Shown here: positions 25,816 through 34,395 of the stretch, one piece after another | How the letters are laid out: every line of letters begins with the position of its first letter | Position numbering within the stretch: position 1 is the stretch's first letter | Source: Ruminococcaceae bacterium UBA6434 | GTDB taxonomy: Bacteria; Bacillota; Clostridia; Oscillospirales; Acutalibacteraceae | DNA: 64,000 nt | Assembly (NCBI GenBank): GCA_002437245.1 | Contig: DJOQ01000022.1 | Location: forward strand, 1 to 64,000 | Reading direction: 5' to 3' | Notes under the pieces: model-generated | What the model was told of the DNA's origin: nothing | What the model saw: the letters and a program-made list of their open reading frames with translations, nothing else | Databases searched by the model: none | Program-made: the position numbers and the translations under genes

Positions 25816-27508
25816 CTGTTTTATTTTGACACTAATAATGCTGCTCGGGTTTGCCGCGAGTGCATCGGCAGAAGGTCAAAGTACTCGGATAACATATGCA
25901 AGAGCGGAGCTTCCCGAAATAGTTGTCAATGCAGAGACGGATGCCGAAAATATTGACAGTAATGATGTGACCCTGAATTTTAACGGAAAAACCGTAAATG
26001 CGTCATCTGCGGAAAAGTATAATAAGTTACAGCACTCAAGACGAGTGTTCTTTTTATTGGATTTATCGACTTCAATGAAAGACAAGTATTTTGAGGGTGC
26101 AAAAGAGTGCATTGCCGATTTTGCCGATAATATGGGTGACAATACAACCGTTTATCTTATTACGTTCGGCAAAGATGTTTCATGTGTTTTGAGCGGTTCA
26201 ACCAATGCGCAGGAAATAAAATCGGCGTTATCGACGCTGTCAAACAATCAGGGCGGTACTAAGTTTTTTGCAGCCATAAAACAGGCGATGGATATATCGG
26301 AAAACTGCCCAATGGCAGATATGGAATATGCTGTGGTGTTTTCGGACGGAGAGGATTTTCAAACGGGAGATATTACCCAAAAAGAAGTTGATGATAAAAT
26401 CAGCACATCCGCAATACCTATATATGCTATGCGTGCCGAGACCGGGAAGGTATCATCTTCCGATATAGGTATATTTCGCTCTATTGTAACCGACTCCCAC
26501 GGTAAAATGTTCTCTTATACAACAGAAAATGCGGCTAAAGTTTTTAACGATCTGAATTCAGAGACTGATTCACAATACATAATACACGGTGATGCAGGCA
26601 GCAATGTTTTCAGCGGATCATCACAATTACTGTATTTAAAAATAAACGGTGTTCAAAGCGAACAAATATCATTTGCTGTAAAGAGCAAGACAGATGTAAC
26701 TGCACCCGAAATAAGACCTGATCCGGTGATTTCCAAAAAGGATAATACCATTACATTTGAATTTTCGGAGGATATTATAAATTCCGCAAATGTTTCTCCT
26801 TCAAAGGACGATTTTTCTCTGCGTACCAAAAAGGGAAAAAATGTAGAGCTTTCGGATGTGGTATATGAAAAAACAGATAAGGGGTATTTCCTTACCGTCT
26901 ATCCTAAAAAGAAAATTGTTAAACAAGAATATCAGCTTATATGTAAAGATCTAACGGACAATTCCATAGAGAAAAATCCGCTGCCGCAAATATACACGTT
27001 TAAGAGCAACGTCGGTATATCGATATTTTCCGCATTTGTAATGTCATATTGGTATGTGTTTGTAATTCTGTTTACCGTTCTTTTACTTATAGCGATTATG
27101 CTCATTATGATGAAACGTAAGAACGTAAAGTCTATAAAAGAATTGTTTGCTGATTCGGACAAAGACGACATAGAAATTAAGCATTTTGTAAATGACAGAG
27201 AAACAGGCAGACCGATAAGACTTACAGTAATCTCGGCAAACGGTATCTCAAAAACCATTGAAATGAATATTAGAGGCAGCGCCGTATTCGGAAGAGCAAA
27301 TATCTGTGATGTCGTATTTGACGATCTGAAAATGTCAAGACAGCATTTTTGTATCGGCGAAGAAAACGGACGACTTATGTTGAATGATTTAGAAACAACA
27401 AACGGTACATATTTGAACGGTGTGAGAATAAAAACGCCGCAAGTGTTGAAAAACGGAGACAAGATTTTTGCCGGGCTCAGCACAATTACGATTGAGTTTA
27501 AAGAATAA
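25802..27508 (+). CDS. Membrane-anchored VWA protein with cytosolic FHA domain
   Basis: A 568-residue protein. A signal peptide (MKKISCFILTLIMLLGFAASASA) is followed by an extracellular von Willebrand A domain (about 80-260) with an intact MIDAS motif DLSTS at 87-91 and VFSDGEDF. After an Ig-like/Big-type stretch (about 300-395) comes one membrane segment near 405-430, then a basic cytosolic stretch and a canonical FHA domain at the C-terminus (FGRANICDVV, SRQHF, TTNGTYLNG). It could pass adhesion or ligand binding outside to phospho-dependent partners inside. The ATG at 25802 is chosen for the signal peptide; the frame opens at 25769. Confidence 0.9.
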   Translation: MKKISCFILTLIMLLGFAASASAEGQSTRITYARAELPEIVVNAETDAENIDSNDVTLNFNGKTVNASSAEKYNKLQHSRRVFFLLDLSTSMKDKYFEGAKECIADFADNMGDNTTVYLITFGKDVSCVLSGSTNAQEIKSALSTLSNNQGGTKFFAAIKQAMDISENCPMADMEYAVVFSDGEDFQTGDITQKEVDDKISTSAIPIYAMRAETGKVSSSDIGIFRSIVTDSHGKMFSYTTENAAKVFNDLNSETDSQYIIHGDAGSNVFSGSSQLLYLKINGVQSEQISFAVKSKTDVTAPEIRPDPVISKKDNTITFEFSEDIINSANVSPSKDDFSLRTKKGKNVELSDVVYEKTDKGYFLTVYPKKKIVKQEYQLICKDLTDNSIEKNPLPQIYTFKSNVGISIFSAFVMSYWYVFVILFTVLLLIAIMLIMMKRKNVKSIKELFADSDKDDIEIKHFVNDRETGRPIRLTVISANGISKTIEMNIRGSAVFGRANICDVVFDDLKMSRQHFCIGEENGRLMLNDLETTNGTYLNGVRIKTPQVLKNGDKIFAGLSTITIEFKE

Positions 27509-27522
27509 AGTCGGTGAGTGAT

Positions 27523-28947
27523 ATGGTTAATCTTTGTCCCAATTGTTTCGCAGAAAGGCAAGATACCGATTTTTGTCCGTTTTGTCATTATCGATATAAT
27601 GAATTCTCTGACGACAATGTTTCTCTGCATCAGATGACGGTATTAAACCACCGCTATATTATCGGGAGAACATTGGGCGTAGGGGGGTTCGGAGTAACTT
27701 ATCTTTCGTTTGATAATAAAACCGGAGGAAAATGTGCGGTTAAAGAGTTTATGCCGTCCGAGCTCGCTGTTAGGGACAGAAACGGAAATGTGTATCCGAG
27801 CAGTGAAGAAAATACAAAAGTTTTTGAACATTGCAAAGCGGGATTTATAAATGAAGCGAAAACACTTTACACTTTCCGCGGAGATCCCACCATTGTAAAC
27901 GTAAGTGATTATTTTGAAGAAAATCATACGGCTTATTTTACTATGGAATATCTTGACGGATGTAATATGCGCGCACAAATGCAAAAGTGCGGTGGTCGCA
28001 TCCCTGTGGAAACGGCGACGGTTATGCTAGTTACCGTAGGAAGTGCTTTGATGGATGTACATAAGTTTAATATTTTGCATCGCGATCTCAGTCCCGAAAA
28101 TATTTTCTTAACGACAAACGGTTCTTATAAACTTATAGATTTCGGTGCGGCAAGATTTTTTACAAGTCGTGCAAATAAAAGCTTGTCTGTGTTATTAAAA
28201 CCGGGATTTGCTCCGCCGGAACAGTATTCATCAAGGGGAAATCAAGGCCCTTGGACAGATGTATACGGCCTTGCGGCAACTTATTATTATCTTGTAAGCG
28301 GTACAAAACCGCTTGACGCAATGGACAGACTCAGCGGGAAATCTATGGTGAAACTTTGTGATTTGTGTCCCGGAGTACCCAAGAAAACTTCCGATGCCGT
28401 CAGTCGTGCTTTGGAGCTTGATTATCATGTCAGATATAAGGATATGCTGAGCTTTTTAAATGACGTGGATTTATCTGTGCTGAGCCGTGCAAATACCGAC
28501 TCGGCAAATACAGTGATTACCGATAAATCCACGGTTATAAAGTACGGAAGGAAAAAGAATATAACCAAAGCTATGCAGACGAGTAAATCCAAGAAGAATG
28601 CCGCCGACAAAGGAACAGTCTGTTTAATCGGATTTGAGGGAACACCGAGGGAAACTAAATATAAGATGAAACCGGATTGCCGGATAAAAATCGGTAGGGG
28701 AACATCTGCCGATATTCGTATAAACGGTGATTTAAACATTAGCCGACTTCATTGCAGTCTCATATACAATTCAGAAAAAAATACGGTTTTTATACAAGAT
28801 TATTCAAGCAACGGGACGTTCTTCTATTCGGGGCAAAGGCTGCAACGGGACAGAATATATGAATTAAAGGAACCGTTTTATTTATCTGACCCGAAAAATA
28901 TGTTCAGGCTAATTATTGCACAGTCAGGAGGAGATGCAGATGGATGA
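27523..28947 (+). CDS. Zinc-ribbon Ser/Thr kinase with C-terminal FHA domain
   Basis: A 474-residue soluble kinase. Cys5, Cys8, Cys18 and Cys21 make a zinc ribbon. The kinase domain (about 44-310) has the glycine loop GVGGFGVTY, Lys74 in CAVKEF, HRDLSPEN and IDFGAARF, so it should be active. The activation segment holds KSLSVLLKPGFAPPEQYSSRG. A linker leads to an FHA domain (about 370-470) with IGRGTSADI, ISRLHC and SSNGTFF. No membrane segment. The ATG at 27523 follows GGTGAG; a GTG at 27514 is also possible. It overlaps the next phosphatase by 8 bases. Confidence 0.92.
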   Translation: MVNLCPNCFAERQDTDFCPFCHYRYNEFSDDNVSLHQMTVLNHRYIIGRTLGVGGFGVTYLSFDNKTGGKCAVKEFMPSELAVRDRNGNVYPSSEENTKVFEHCKAGFINEAKTLYTFRGDPTIVNVSDYFEENHTAYFTMEYLDGCNMRAQMQKCGGRIPVETATVMLVTVGSALMDVHKFNILHRDLSPENIFLTTNGSYKLIDFGAARFFTSRANKSLSVLLKPGFAPPEQYSSRGNQGPWTDVYGLAATYYYLVSGTKPLDAMDRLSGKSMVKLCDLCPGVPKKTSDAVSRALELDYHVRYKDMLSFLNDVDLSVLSRANTDSANTVITDKSTVIKYGRKKNITKAMQTSKSKKNAADKGTVCLIGFEGTPRETKYKMKPDCRIKIGRGTSADIRINGDLNISRLHCSLIYNSEKNTVFIQDYSSNGTFFYSGQRLQRDRIYELKEPFYLSDPKNMFRLIIAQSGGDADG

Positions 28948-29773
28948 AAACAGTGAACTTCCATTAGGCTTAGACGGGGCGAGAGAAGTGTATTCTGCGG
29001 TTACTGAGAATATTTCCGAATATTGGGTTGCGTATTCTACACATATCGGAACGCGAAAATATCAGCAGGATGCCGTTAAAATACCGGATACAAATAAGCA
29101 GAAAAGCCGCAAAAATATTTGTGTTTTATCGGACGGTATGGGCGGTATGCAAGGCGGAGAAATTGCAAGCAATTTGACAGTAAATACCATGTTTGATGAT
29201 TTTTACAATCAAGATACGGAAAATTATCCCGCGTTTTTCAGCGAAGAAATAAAAAAAGTTGACAAGCTTGTAGCCGGATTAAAAGACGAAACCGGCAAAA
29301 CAATGGAATCCGGGGCTACACTTGTATCAATTATTATCGACGAAAACAACTTGTATTGGGCATCGGTGGGTGACAGCAGGATATATATTATCCGCGGCGA
29401 TGAAATCGCACAGGTTAATGCAGAGCACAATTATTATATGACATTGAAAAATCGTGTGGAAGCCGGAGAAATAACCGAAGAAGAGGCTCAAAACGATCCG
29501 AGCAAGGAGGCGTTGATAAGTTATATAGGAATAGGCGGTATTGAACTTGCGGATATAAACCAAGCACCTTTTAGTTTGGAAAACGGAGACTTAATAGTTT
29601 TGTGCAGTGATGGACTATACAGAATATTAAATGATGAAGCAATAAAATTGATTGTTAGATCGTTCTCGGAGAATATACCGCTTGCGGCACATATGCTCGT
29701 AAACACAGCAACGGAAAATCGACAAAAAAATCAGGACAACACAACGGCAATCGTTGTCAAATACAAACAATAA
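28940..29773 (+). CDS. PP2C-type Ser/Thr protein phosphatase 2
   Basis: A 277-residue soluble PPM phosphatase, diverged from the first one in this cluster. Motifs: GTRKYQQDAV (metal Asp; the first motif reads QQD rather than NED), VLSDGMGGMQGGEIAS, SVGDSRIYI, VLCSDGLYR and QDNTTAIVV. The N-terminal about 30 residues form an extension. GGAGGAG stands before the ATG at 28940, inside the end of the kinase gene, which implies coupled synthesis of kinase and phosphatase. Confidence 0.9.
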   Translation: MDENSELPLGLDGAREVYSAVTENISEYWVAYSTHIGTRKYQQDAVKIPDTNKQKSRKNICVLSDGMGGMQGGEIASNLTVNTMFDDFYNQDTENYPAFFSEEIKKVDKLVAGLKDETGKTMESGATLVSIIIDENNLYWASVGDSRIYIIRGDEIAQVNAEHNYYMTLKNRVEAGEITEEEAQNDPSKEALISYIGIGGIELADINQAPFSLENGDLIVLCSDGLYRILNDEAIKLIVRSFSENIPLAAHMLVNTATENRQKNQDNTTAIVVKYKQ

Positions 29774-29788
29774 ACGGGAGTGTTCAGT

Positions 29789-30451
29789 ATGAAATTAGTA
29801 AGATGTGAAAACGGCCATTTTTATGATTCGGAGCAGTATACGGTATGCCCGTATTGCAACGGTATGGATTCTGCGGGAGCCGATAATGTTACACAATCAA
29901 TCTCACAGAAAAAGCAGGATGATGACATTCCGACGCAAAAAGAAAACAATGCCGGTTATACTCCGACTCAAAGTATAAGCGGCATCGGTATTCAGCAAAA
30001 AATTAAAACGGTGACTCATTTTGATGATGATGCAAAAACGATCGGAGTGTTTAAAAAATCAATAGGTTCTGAAAACGGGGAACCGGTTGTCGGTTGGCTC
30101 GTATGTACAAAGGGCGCACATTACGGGCAGGATTTCAGACTTACGGCAGGCAGAAATTTTATAGGCAGGGCGTCAGATATGGATGTTTGTCTTAAAAATG
30201 ACGGCTCCGTTTCAAGAGAAAAGCATATGGTGGTTCTTTATGAACCAAAAGCCAATATCTTCATGGTTCAGCCGGGCGAGTCAAAAGAACTTTCTTATCT
30301 TAACGACAATGTAATTCTCGAATCAAAAGTAATCAAAGCGTATGATGTAATTTCTCTCGGGGAGAGCGAACTTGTATTTGTTCCGTTTTGCTCGGACTCG
30401 TTTAAATGGGAAGAAAAAAACAAGGAAAATAAAGAGAAGTCAGCTGATTGA
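29789..30451 (+). CDS. Zinc-finger FHA-domain protein B
   Basis: A 220-residue soluble protein, paralogous to that at 25234. The zinc-finger motif is RCENGHFYDS...CPYC, followed by a Gln/Thr-rich linker with repeated TPTQSIS- and TQSISQ-like segments that contain several Thr. The FHA domain (about 110-205) has GRNFIGRASDMDV and VSREKH but no NGT; it has SYLNDNVI instead. The Thr-rich linker is a reasonable target for the kinases. Start ATG 29789 with GGGAG upstream. Confidence 0.85.
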   Translation: MKLVRCENGHFYDSEQYTVCPYCNGMDSAGADNVTQSISQKKQDDDIPTQKENNAGYTPTQSISGIGIQQKIKTVTHFDDDAKTIGVFKKSIGSENGEPVVGWLVCTKGAHYGQDFRLTAGRNFIGRASDMDVCLKNDGSVSREKHMVVLYEPKANIFMVQPGESKELSYLNDNVILESKVIKAYDVISLGESELVFVPFCSDSFKWEEKNKENKEKSAD

Positions 30452-30470
30452 AATATGAGGGGTGATAAAA

Positions 30471-31313
30471 ATGATTAAAAAGAGAGACGTATTTCTTTTC
30501 ATACTCTTTAATATACTTACGCTCGGAATATACGGAATAGTAATTTATTGTTTCATCGGTAAAGAGGTAAATAAAATATGCGAGGCTGACGGCAAGAACC
30601 AGATGCTTTATGTTTTTGCATGGTTGCTCGGCCTTGTTACACTTGGTATATTTCCGCTTATTTGGATAAAAACATGCATGGACAGATTAGAGGACAATGC
30701 TTATAGGTATCCGGGGGTTAATGTTAAACATTCCGGAACCGAATATGTGCTTTGGGCTTTATTCGGTTCGTTTCTTGCGGGAGCAGGTTATATTGTAGCT
30801 ACTGTATATTTTCTTCAAAGTATAAACGCTTATGCCGACGTATACGGATTTGTTACTCCGCTTAAATATTCTTCAAATCCGGTTGAACGCTTGGAGATAG
30901 TTAAACAAGGCGTTACAGCTCCGTTGTCAAGCGATAACTACTCCGGCTATATGCCTGAGTCGAGCGACGACATCAGCACTGTATCCTATCTTCCCGCCGG
31001 GGGCAAAATCGTTTGGACAAACGGTACATACAGCGGCGCAGAGGCTGATTTAAGAGATGGTCAGCCGCTTACCATAGGACGTGATCCCAAGCGTTGCAAT
31101 TTTGTGCTTGCGGATTCTCTTGTTAAAATCAGCGGGATGCACGTTACGGTATGCTATGTTGCGGCAACCGACAGTTTTAATGTAACGGATAACAGCAAAA
31201 ACGGCACATTCCTTGCGGACGGTACGAGACTTCCTTTTGCTCAGACCGTAAGCTATCCGCGCGGCACCGAATTCCGCCTTGCCGACGGAGAAAATGCATT
31301 CAGGCTTGAGTGA
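30471..31313 (+). CDS. DUF4234 membrane protein with FHA domain
   Basis: A 280-residue protein. The first about 130 residues are a DUF4234-like membrane region with three or four segments (KKRDVFLFILFNILTLGIYGIVIYC is split by the conserved Gly-Ile-Tyr turn; FAWLLGLVTLGIFPLIW; ALFGSFLAGAGYIVATVYF). After a linker with Ser/Thr, an FHA domain (about 180-275) carries IGRDPKRCN, ISGMH in the SxxH position, and KNGTFL. The FHA faces the cytosol. GAGGGG precedes the ATG at 30471. Its FHA resembles that of the next gene. Confidence 0.85.
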   Translation: MIKKRDVFLFILFNILTLGIYGIVIYCFIGKEVNKICEADGKNQMLYVFAWLLGLVTLGIFPLIWIKTCMDRLEDNAYRYPGVNVKHSGTEYVLWALFGSFLAGAGYIVATVYFLQSINAYADVYGFVTPLKYSSNPVERLEIVKQGVTAPLSSDNYSGYMPESSDDISTVSYLPAGGKIVWTNGTYSGAEADLRDGQPLTIGRDPKRCNFVLADSLVKISGMHVTVCYVAATDSFNVTDNSKNGTFLADGTRLPFAQTVSYPRGTEFRLADGENAFRLE

Positions 31314-31328
31314 TACGGAGGGAAAAAG

Positions 31329-32231
31329 ATGAAATGGACTAAAGCCAGGAGCCTGGGACTTGTGGCGGCAATAATGCCGATATTTATGTTGATTTCATAT
31401 TTTGTGAGTTTTATAACAGTAAATATCGGCGTTTTTGTTTCCAAGGAAACAGATCTCTTAGAACTTATAAAAACGGCAAATGAATATGCCGATATGTTTG
31501 ATGTCAGCTTGTTTGAAGCAATTTCCGACCAATTATCCGACGTACTCTCGGATATGCCGGACAGCGTTGCACCGATAATACTTATTTTGATATTCTGCTT
31601 TTTGGTACCCATGTTACTCGATACAACTTCTTCGGTTATCGGATTTGTGTTTTTCGGAAAGAAAAAAGATGTTCGTGTGCCGCATATTCTTGCTCTTGTA
31701 ACTGCCGGTTATACTGTTGCAGCAGATATTGTGCTTGTTTGCATATTTAATGCGATAAACAAGGAAATAAACAATGAAATCGGAATAGACAGAAAATTTA
31801 TAAATGTCGGTGCAGGGTTTTACATACAACTTGTTTTTTGCGTTGCACTTGCAGTTGTAGCAATATTGGCGATTGTGGCTTTAAAGAAAGAAGAGCATCC
31901 GATAGATTCGGCGGATGTCGGGCTGATAGGCGTTAAAGGAATGTGGGCAGGCGCCCAGTTTATCAATAATACGGGTGAAGGCCTTGTTGTTGGTCGTGAT
32001 CCGAAACAGTGTAATATTATTATCAGCCAAAATGCAAACAGCATAAGCCGTAAACATTGTGTTGTGAAATATGATTATCAAACCAAGGATTATGAAGTAA
32101 CCGATTGCTCTTCAAACGGTACATATATAGCCGAGACAGGGCAAAGACTGAAGTACGGCGTTCCCACACACCTGCCGTGCGGAACTGTTATTGAATTGGG
32201 AGACTTATCAAACAGCTTCATAATTAACTGA
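31329..32231 (+). CDS. Polytopic membrane protein with C-terminal FHA domain
   Basis: A 300-residue protein with four hydrophobic segments (about 10-35, 75-100, 115-145, 160-185), a pattern I do not assign to a named family. The C-terminal FHA domain (about 205-298) has VVGRDPKQCNIII, ISRKHCVVKYD and SSNGTYI, the full canonical motif set. A loop after the first segment is likely extracellular. Ribosome-binding site GGAGGG lies just before the ATG. Confidence 0.83.
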   Translation: MKWTKARSLGLVAAIMPIFMLISYFVSFITVNIGVFVSKETDLLELIKTANEYADMFDVSLFEAISDQLSDVLSDMPDSVAPIILILIFCFLVPMLLDTTSSVIGFVFFGKKKDVRVPHILALVTAGYTVAADIVLVCIFNAINKEINNEIGIDRKFINVGAGFYIQLVFCVALAVVAILAIVALKKEEHPIDSADVGLIGVKGMWAGAQFINNTGEGLVVGRDPKQCNIIISQNANSISRKHCVVKYDYQTKDYEVTDCSSNGTYIAETGQRLKYGVPTHLPCGTVIELGDLSNSFIIN

Positions 32232-32241
32232 TACGGAAACA

Positions 32242-32273
32242 TGGCTTTCCGTGCTTTGCGGCACGGAAAGTCA
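32242..32273 (+). other. Stable hairpin between FHA gene and kinase gene
   Basis: A 13-bp stem (32242-32254 with 32261-32273, one G-U pair) and a 6-base loop, without a T run. It lies in the largest gap of the cluster (98 bases) and could be a processing site or partial terminator that lowers expression of the genes after it. Confidence 0.55.
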
Positions 32274-32329
32274 TATGCGCAATTTTGCAAATTGACATAA
32301 CGGCTTATTTGTATTTACGGGGGATACCA

Positions 32330-34369
32330 ATGGAAAACATCAATTTATGTATATCGTGTTTTAAGAATATAGGCAATGCGACAGTCTGTCCGTATTGCGG
32401 TGCCGAACAGAAAACGAAGCCGAAAGAGGCATTTCATCTCTATCCTAAAACGATTTTAAAAAATCGATACTACATAGGTGAAGTAATAGGTTACGGCGGA
32501 TTCGGCGTAACTTATAAAGCGCTTGATATGCGTTTAAATGAAACTGTTGCCATAAAAGAATATTTCCCGGCCGGGTTTGTGAACAGAGTCCCGGGAGAGA
32601 CCGAAGTAATAAAGTTCCCCGGCGAAAAAGGCGAAAGATTTGAAGAGGGGAAAGAAAAGTTTTTAAATGAGGCAAGAAATACGGCGAAGTTTTCAGATAA
32701 CCCCAATATTGTAAATGTTTACGACTTTTTTGAAGCCAACAATACGGCATATATGGTAATGGAATATCTTGAGGGAATTCTGCTGAAAGATTACATTAGG
32801 CAAAACGGTGGAAAACTCGATGTCAAGACTTCGCTTGAAATAATAAATAAAGTGCTTGACGGACTGAAAGAAGTCCACAAGGCAGGAATAATCCACAGAG
32901 ACATCAGTCCCGATAATATTATGCTGACAACCGATAACAAGGTTAAGCTTTTTGACTTCGGAGCCGCGCGATTTTCATCTACGGAACAAGAAAGTACATA
33001 TTCGATAATAATTAAACAGGGCTATGCTCCGCCGGAGCAATATCGAAGTAAAAGTAAACAGGGCCCTTACACTGATATTTATGCTGTCGGGGCAATGCTT
33101 TACTCTATGCTTACGGGCAAAATTCCCGAGGAATCGGTCGACAGGCAGATAGAAGATACGCTTCCTCTTCCGTCGGAACTTGATCCGACACTTCCAAAGT
33201 ATCTCGACAGCGTTGTTATGAAAGCACTTTCGCTTAAAAGCGAACTGAGATTTCAAAATACAGAGCAATTTAAAGAGGCTCTTAACGGTAACCGTGTTGT
33301 TTTGATGCCGGCGGAAGAACTAAAAAAACGGCAGAAAAAAAGAAGTATTGCATTTGCAGTAATAGGAGCCGTAATAGCTGTTTGTATATGCGTCGGAAGT
33401 GTTTTCAAAATAGTAACGGACGACATTGACTTAAATCATTACATAAAAGAAGATGCGGTTGTCGAAATGTGGGTGCCGGTGAGCGACGATACGGAAAAAA
33501 GCGAAAAACAGAAAAGTATTTACGATGAAATATATAAAGAGTTTGCACAGCAATTGACAAGCGATGAAGGACATAAACCGTTAGATGCGGAGATAAATGT
33601 AAATATTACGTATATTCCGGAGTCCGAATATGCACAGGCTATTGCGGATGCCGAGAAAGACAAAACTCTTCCCGATATTTTCAGAAGCGATCTTTTGGAC
33701 GATGACGTAAAAAATGAGATATCATGCGAACAAGTCGATTGGATTAAAAAGAAAATCATAAAGAAAGATTATGTTTTGTATGATAACGATTTTTCACCGT
33801 ACGGTTTGCCGATATCGGTTGACGCTGCCACGATGTATATCAATAAAAAATATGATGCCGATAATATATTGTCAGGTGCATCGTCGGTGGATTCCATAAC
33901 GTCAAAGGCGGACTCTCTAAAAAACGGAATAATTCCGATAGTTGTAAACCCGGATTGCAATATATTTGATTCGGATAAAGAAAAAATAATTGCCGCAAAC
34001 GGTGTAGCGGACGGCAACGCGTTCGAACTTTTCTCAGACGGTAAAGCAGCATGCTATATAGGAAAAATCTCAGAGCTGCCGAAAATTAAAGAATCCTCTC
34101 TCAGTTGGTACGAGCTGGAATATCCCATCGGGGTGAAAGAAAAATATGAAGCGGCAGAGGTGTGGAGCGTAAGTGCCGAAAATCGGGACAGTACAACAGA
34201 CTATGCGGCGCTATATGCTTTATCGTGGCTGTTGTCCGAAGATGCACAGGAGACTATGTACATAGATAACGACAGTTATGTGCCGCTGAATAAAAATGTT
34301 TTGGACGTTTATATTAACGAGACACATAAAAATGATTCTTTAAGCTATTTGAAAGATATAAGCTTATAG
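32330..34369 (+). CDS. Transmembrane Ser/Thr kinase with solute-binding-protein-like ectodomain
   Basis: A 679-residue protein. Zinc ribbon Cys7, Cys10, Cys20, Cys23; kinase domain about 45-310 with GYGGFGVTY, Lys76 in VAIKEYF, HRDISPDN and FDFGAARF; one membrane segment about 341-362; then an extracellular domain of about 310 residues. That domain reads like a family 1 ABC solute-binding protein: VVEMWVP start, PDIFRSDLLDDD, PYGLPISVDAATMYINKKY, and near the end YALSWLLSEDAQETMYI with VPLNKNV. It suggests a receptor kinase sensing a sugar- or peptide-like ligand. ATG 32330 follows GGGGGA. Kinase call firm, ectodomain call good but by eye. Confidence 0.9.
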   Translation: MENINLCISCFKNIGNATVCPYCGAEQKTKPKEAFHLYPKTILKNRYYIGEVIGYGGFGVTYKALDMRLNETVAIKEYFPAGFVNRVPGETEVIKFPGEKGERFEEGKEKFLNEARNTAKFSDNPNIVNVYDFFEANNTAYMVMEYLEGILLKDYIRQNGGKLDVKTSLEIINKVLDGLKEVHKAGIIHRDISPDNIMLTTDNKVKLFDFGAARFSSTEQESTYSIIIKQGYAPPEQYRSKSKQGPYTDIYAVGAMLYSMLTGKIPEESVDRQIEDTLPLPSELDPTLPKYLDSVVMKALSLKSELRFQNTEQFKEALNGNRVVLMPAEELKKRQKKRSIAFAVIGAVIAVCICVGSVFKIVTDDIDLNHYIKEDAVVEMWVPVSDDTEKSEKQKSIYDEIYKEFAQQLTSDEGHKPLDAEINVNITYIPESEYAQAIADAEKDKTLPDIFRSDLLDDDVKNEISCEQVDWIKKKIIKKDYVLYDNDFSPYGLPISVDAATMYINKKYDADNILSGASSVDSITSKADSLKNGIIPIVVNPDCNIFDSDKEKIIAANGVADGNAFELFSDGKAACYIGKISELPKIKESSLSWYELEYPIGVKEKYEAAEVWSVSAENRDSTTDYAALYALSWLLSEDAQETMYIDNDSYVPLNKNVLDVYINETHKNDSLSYLKDISL

Positions 34370-34395
34370 CTTTCGTTTTCGGAAAGGGGAACAAA

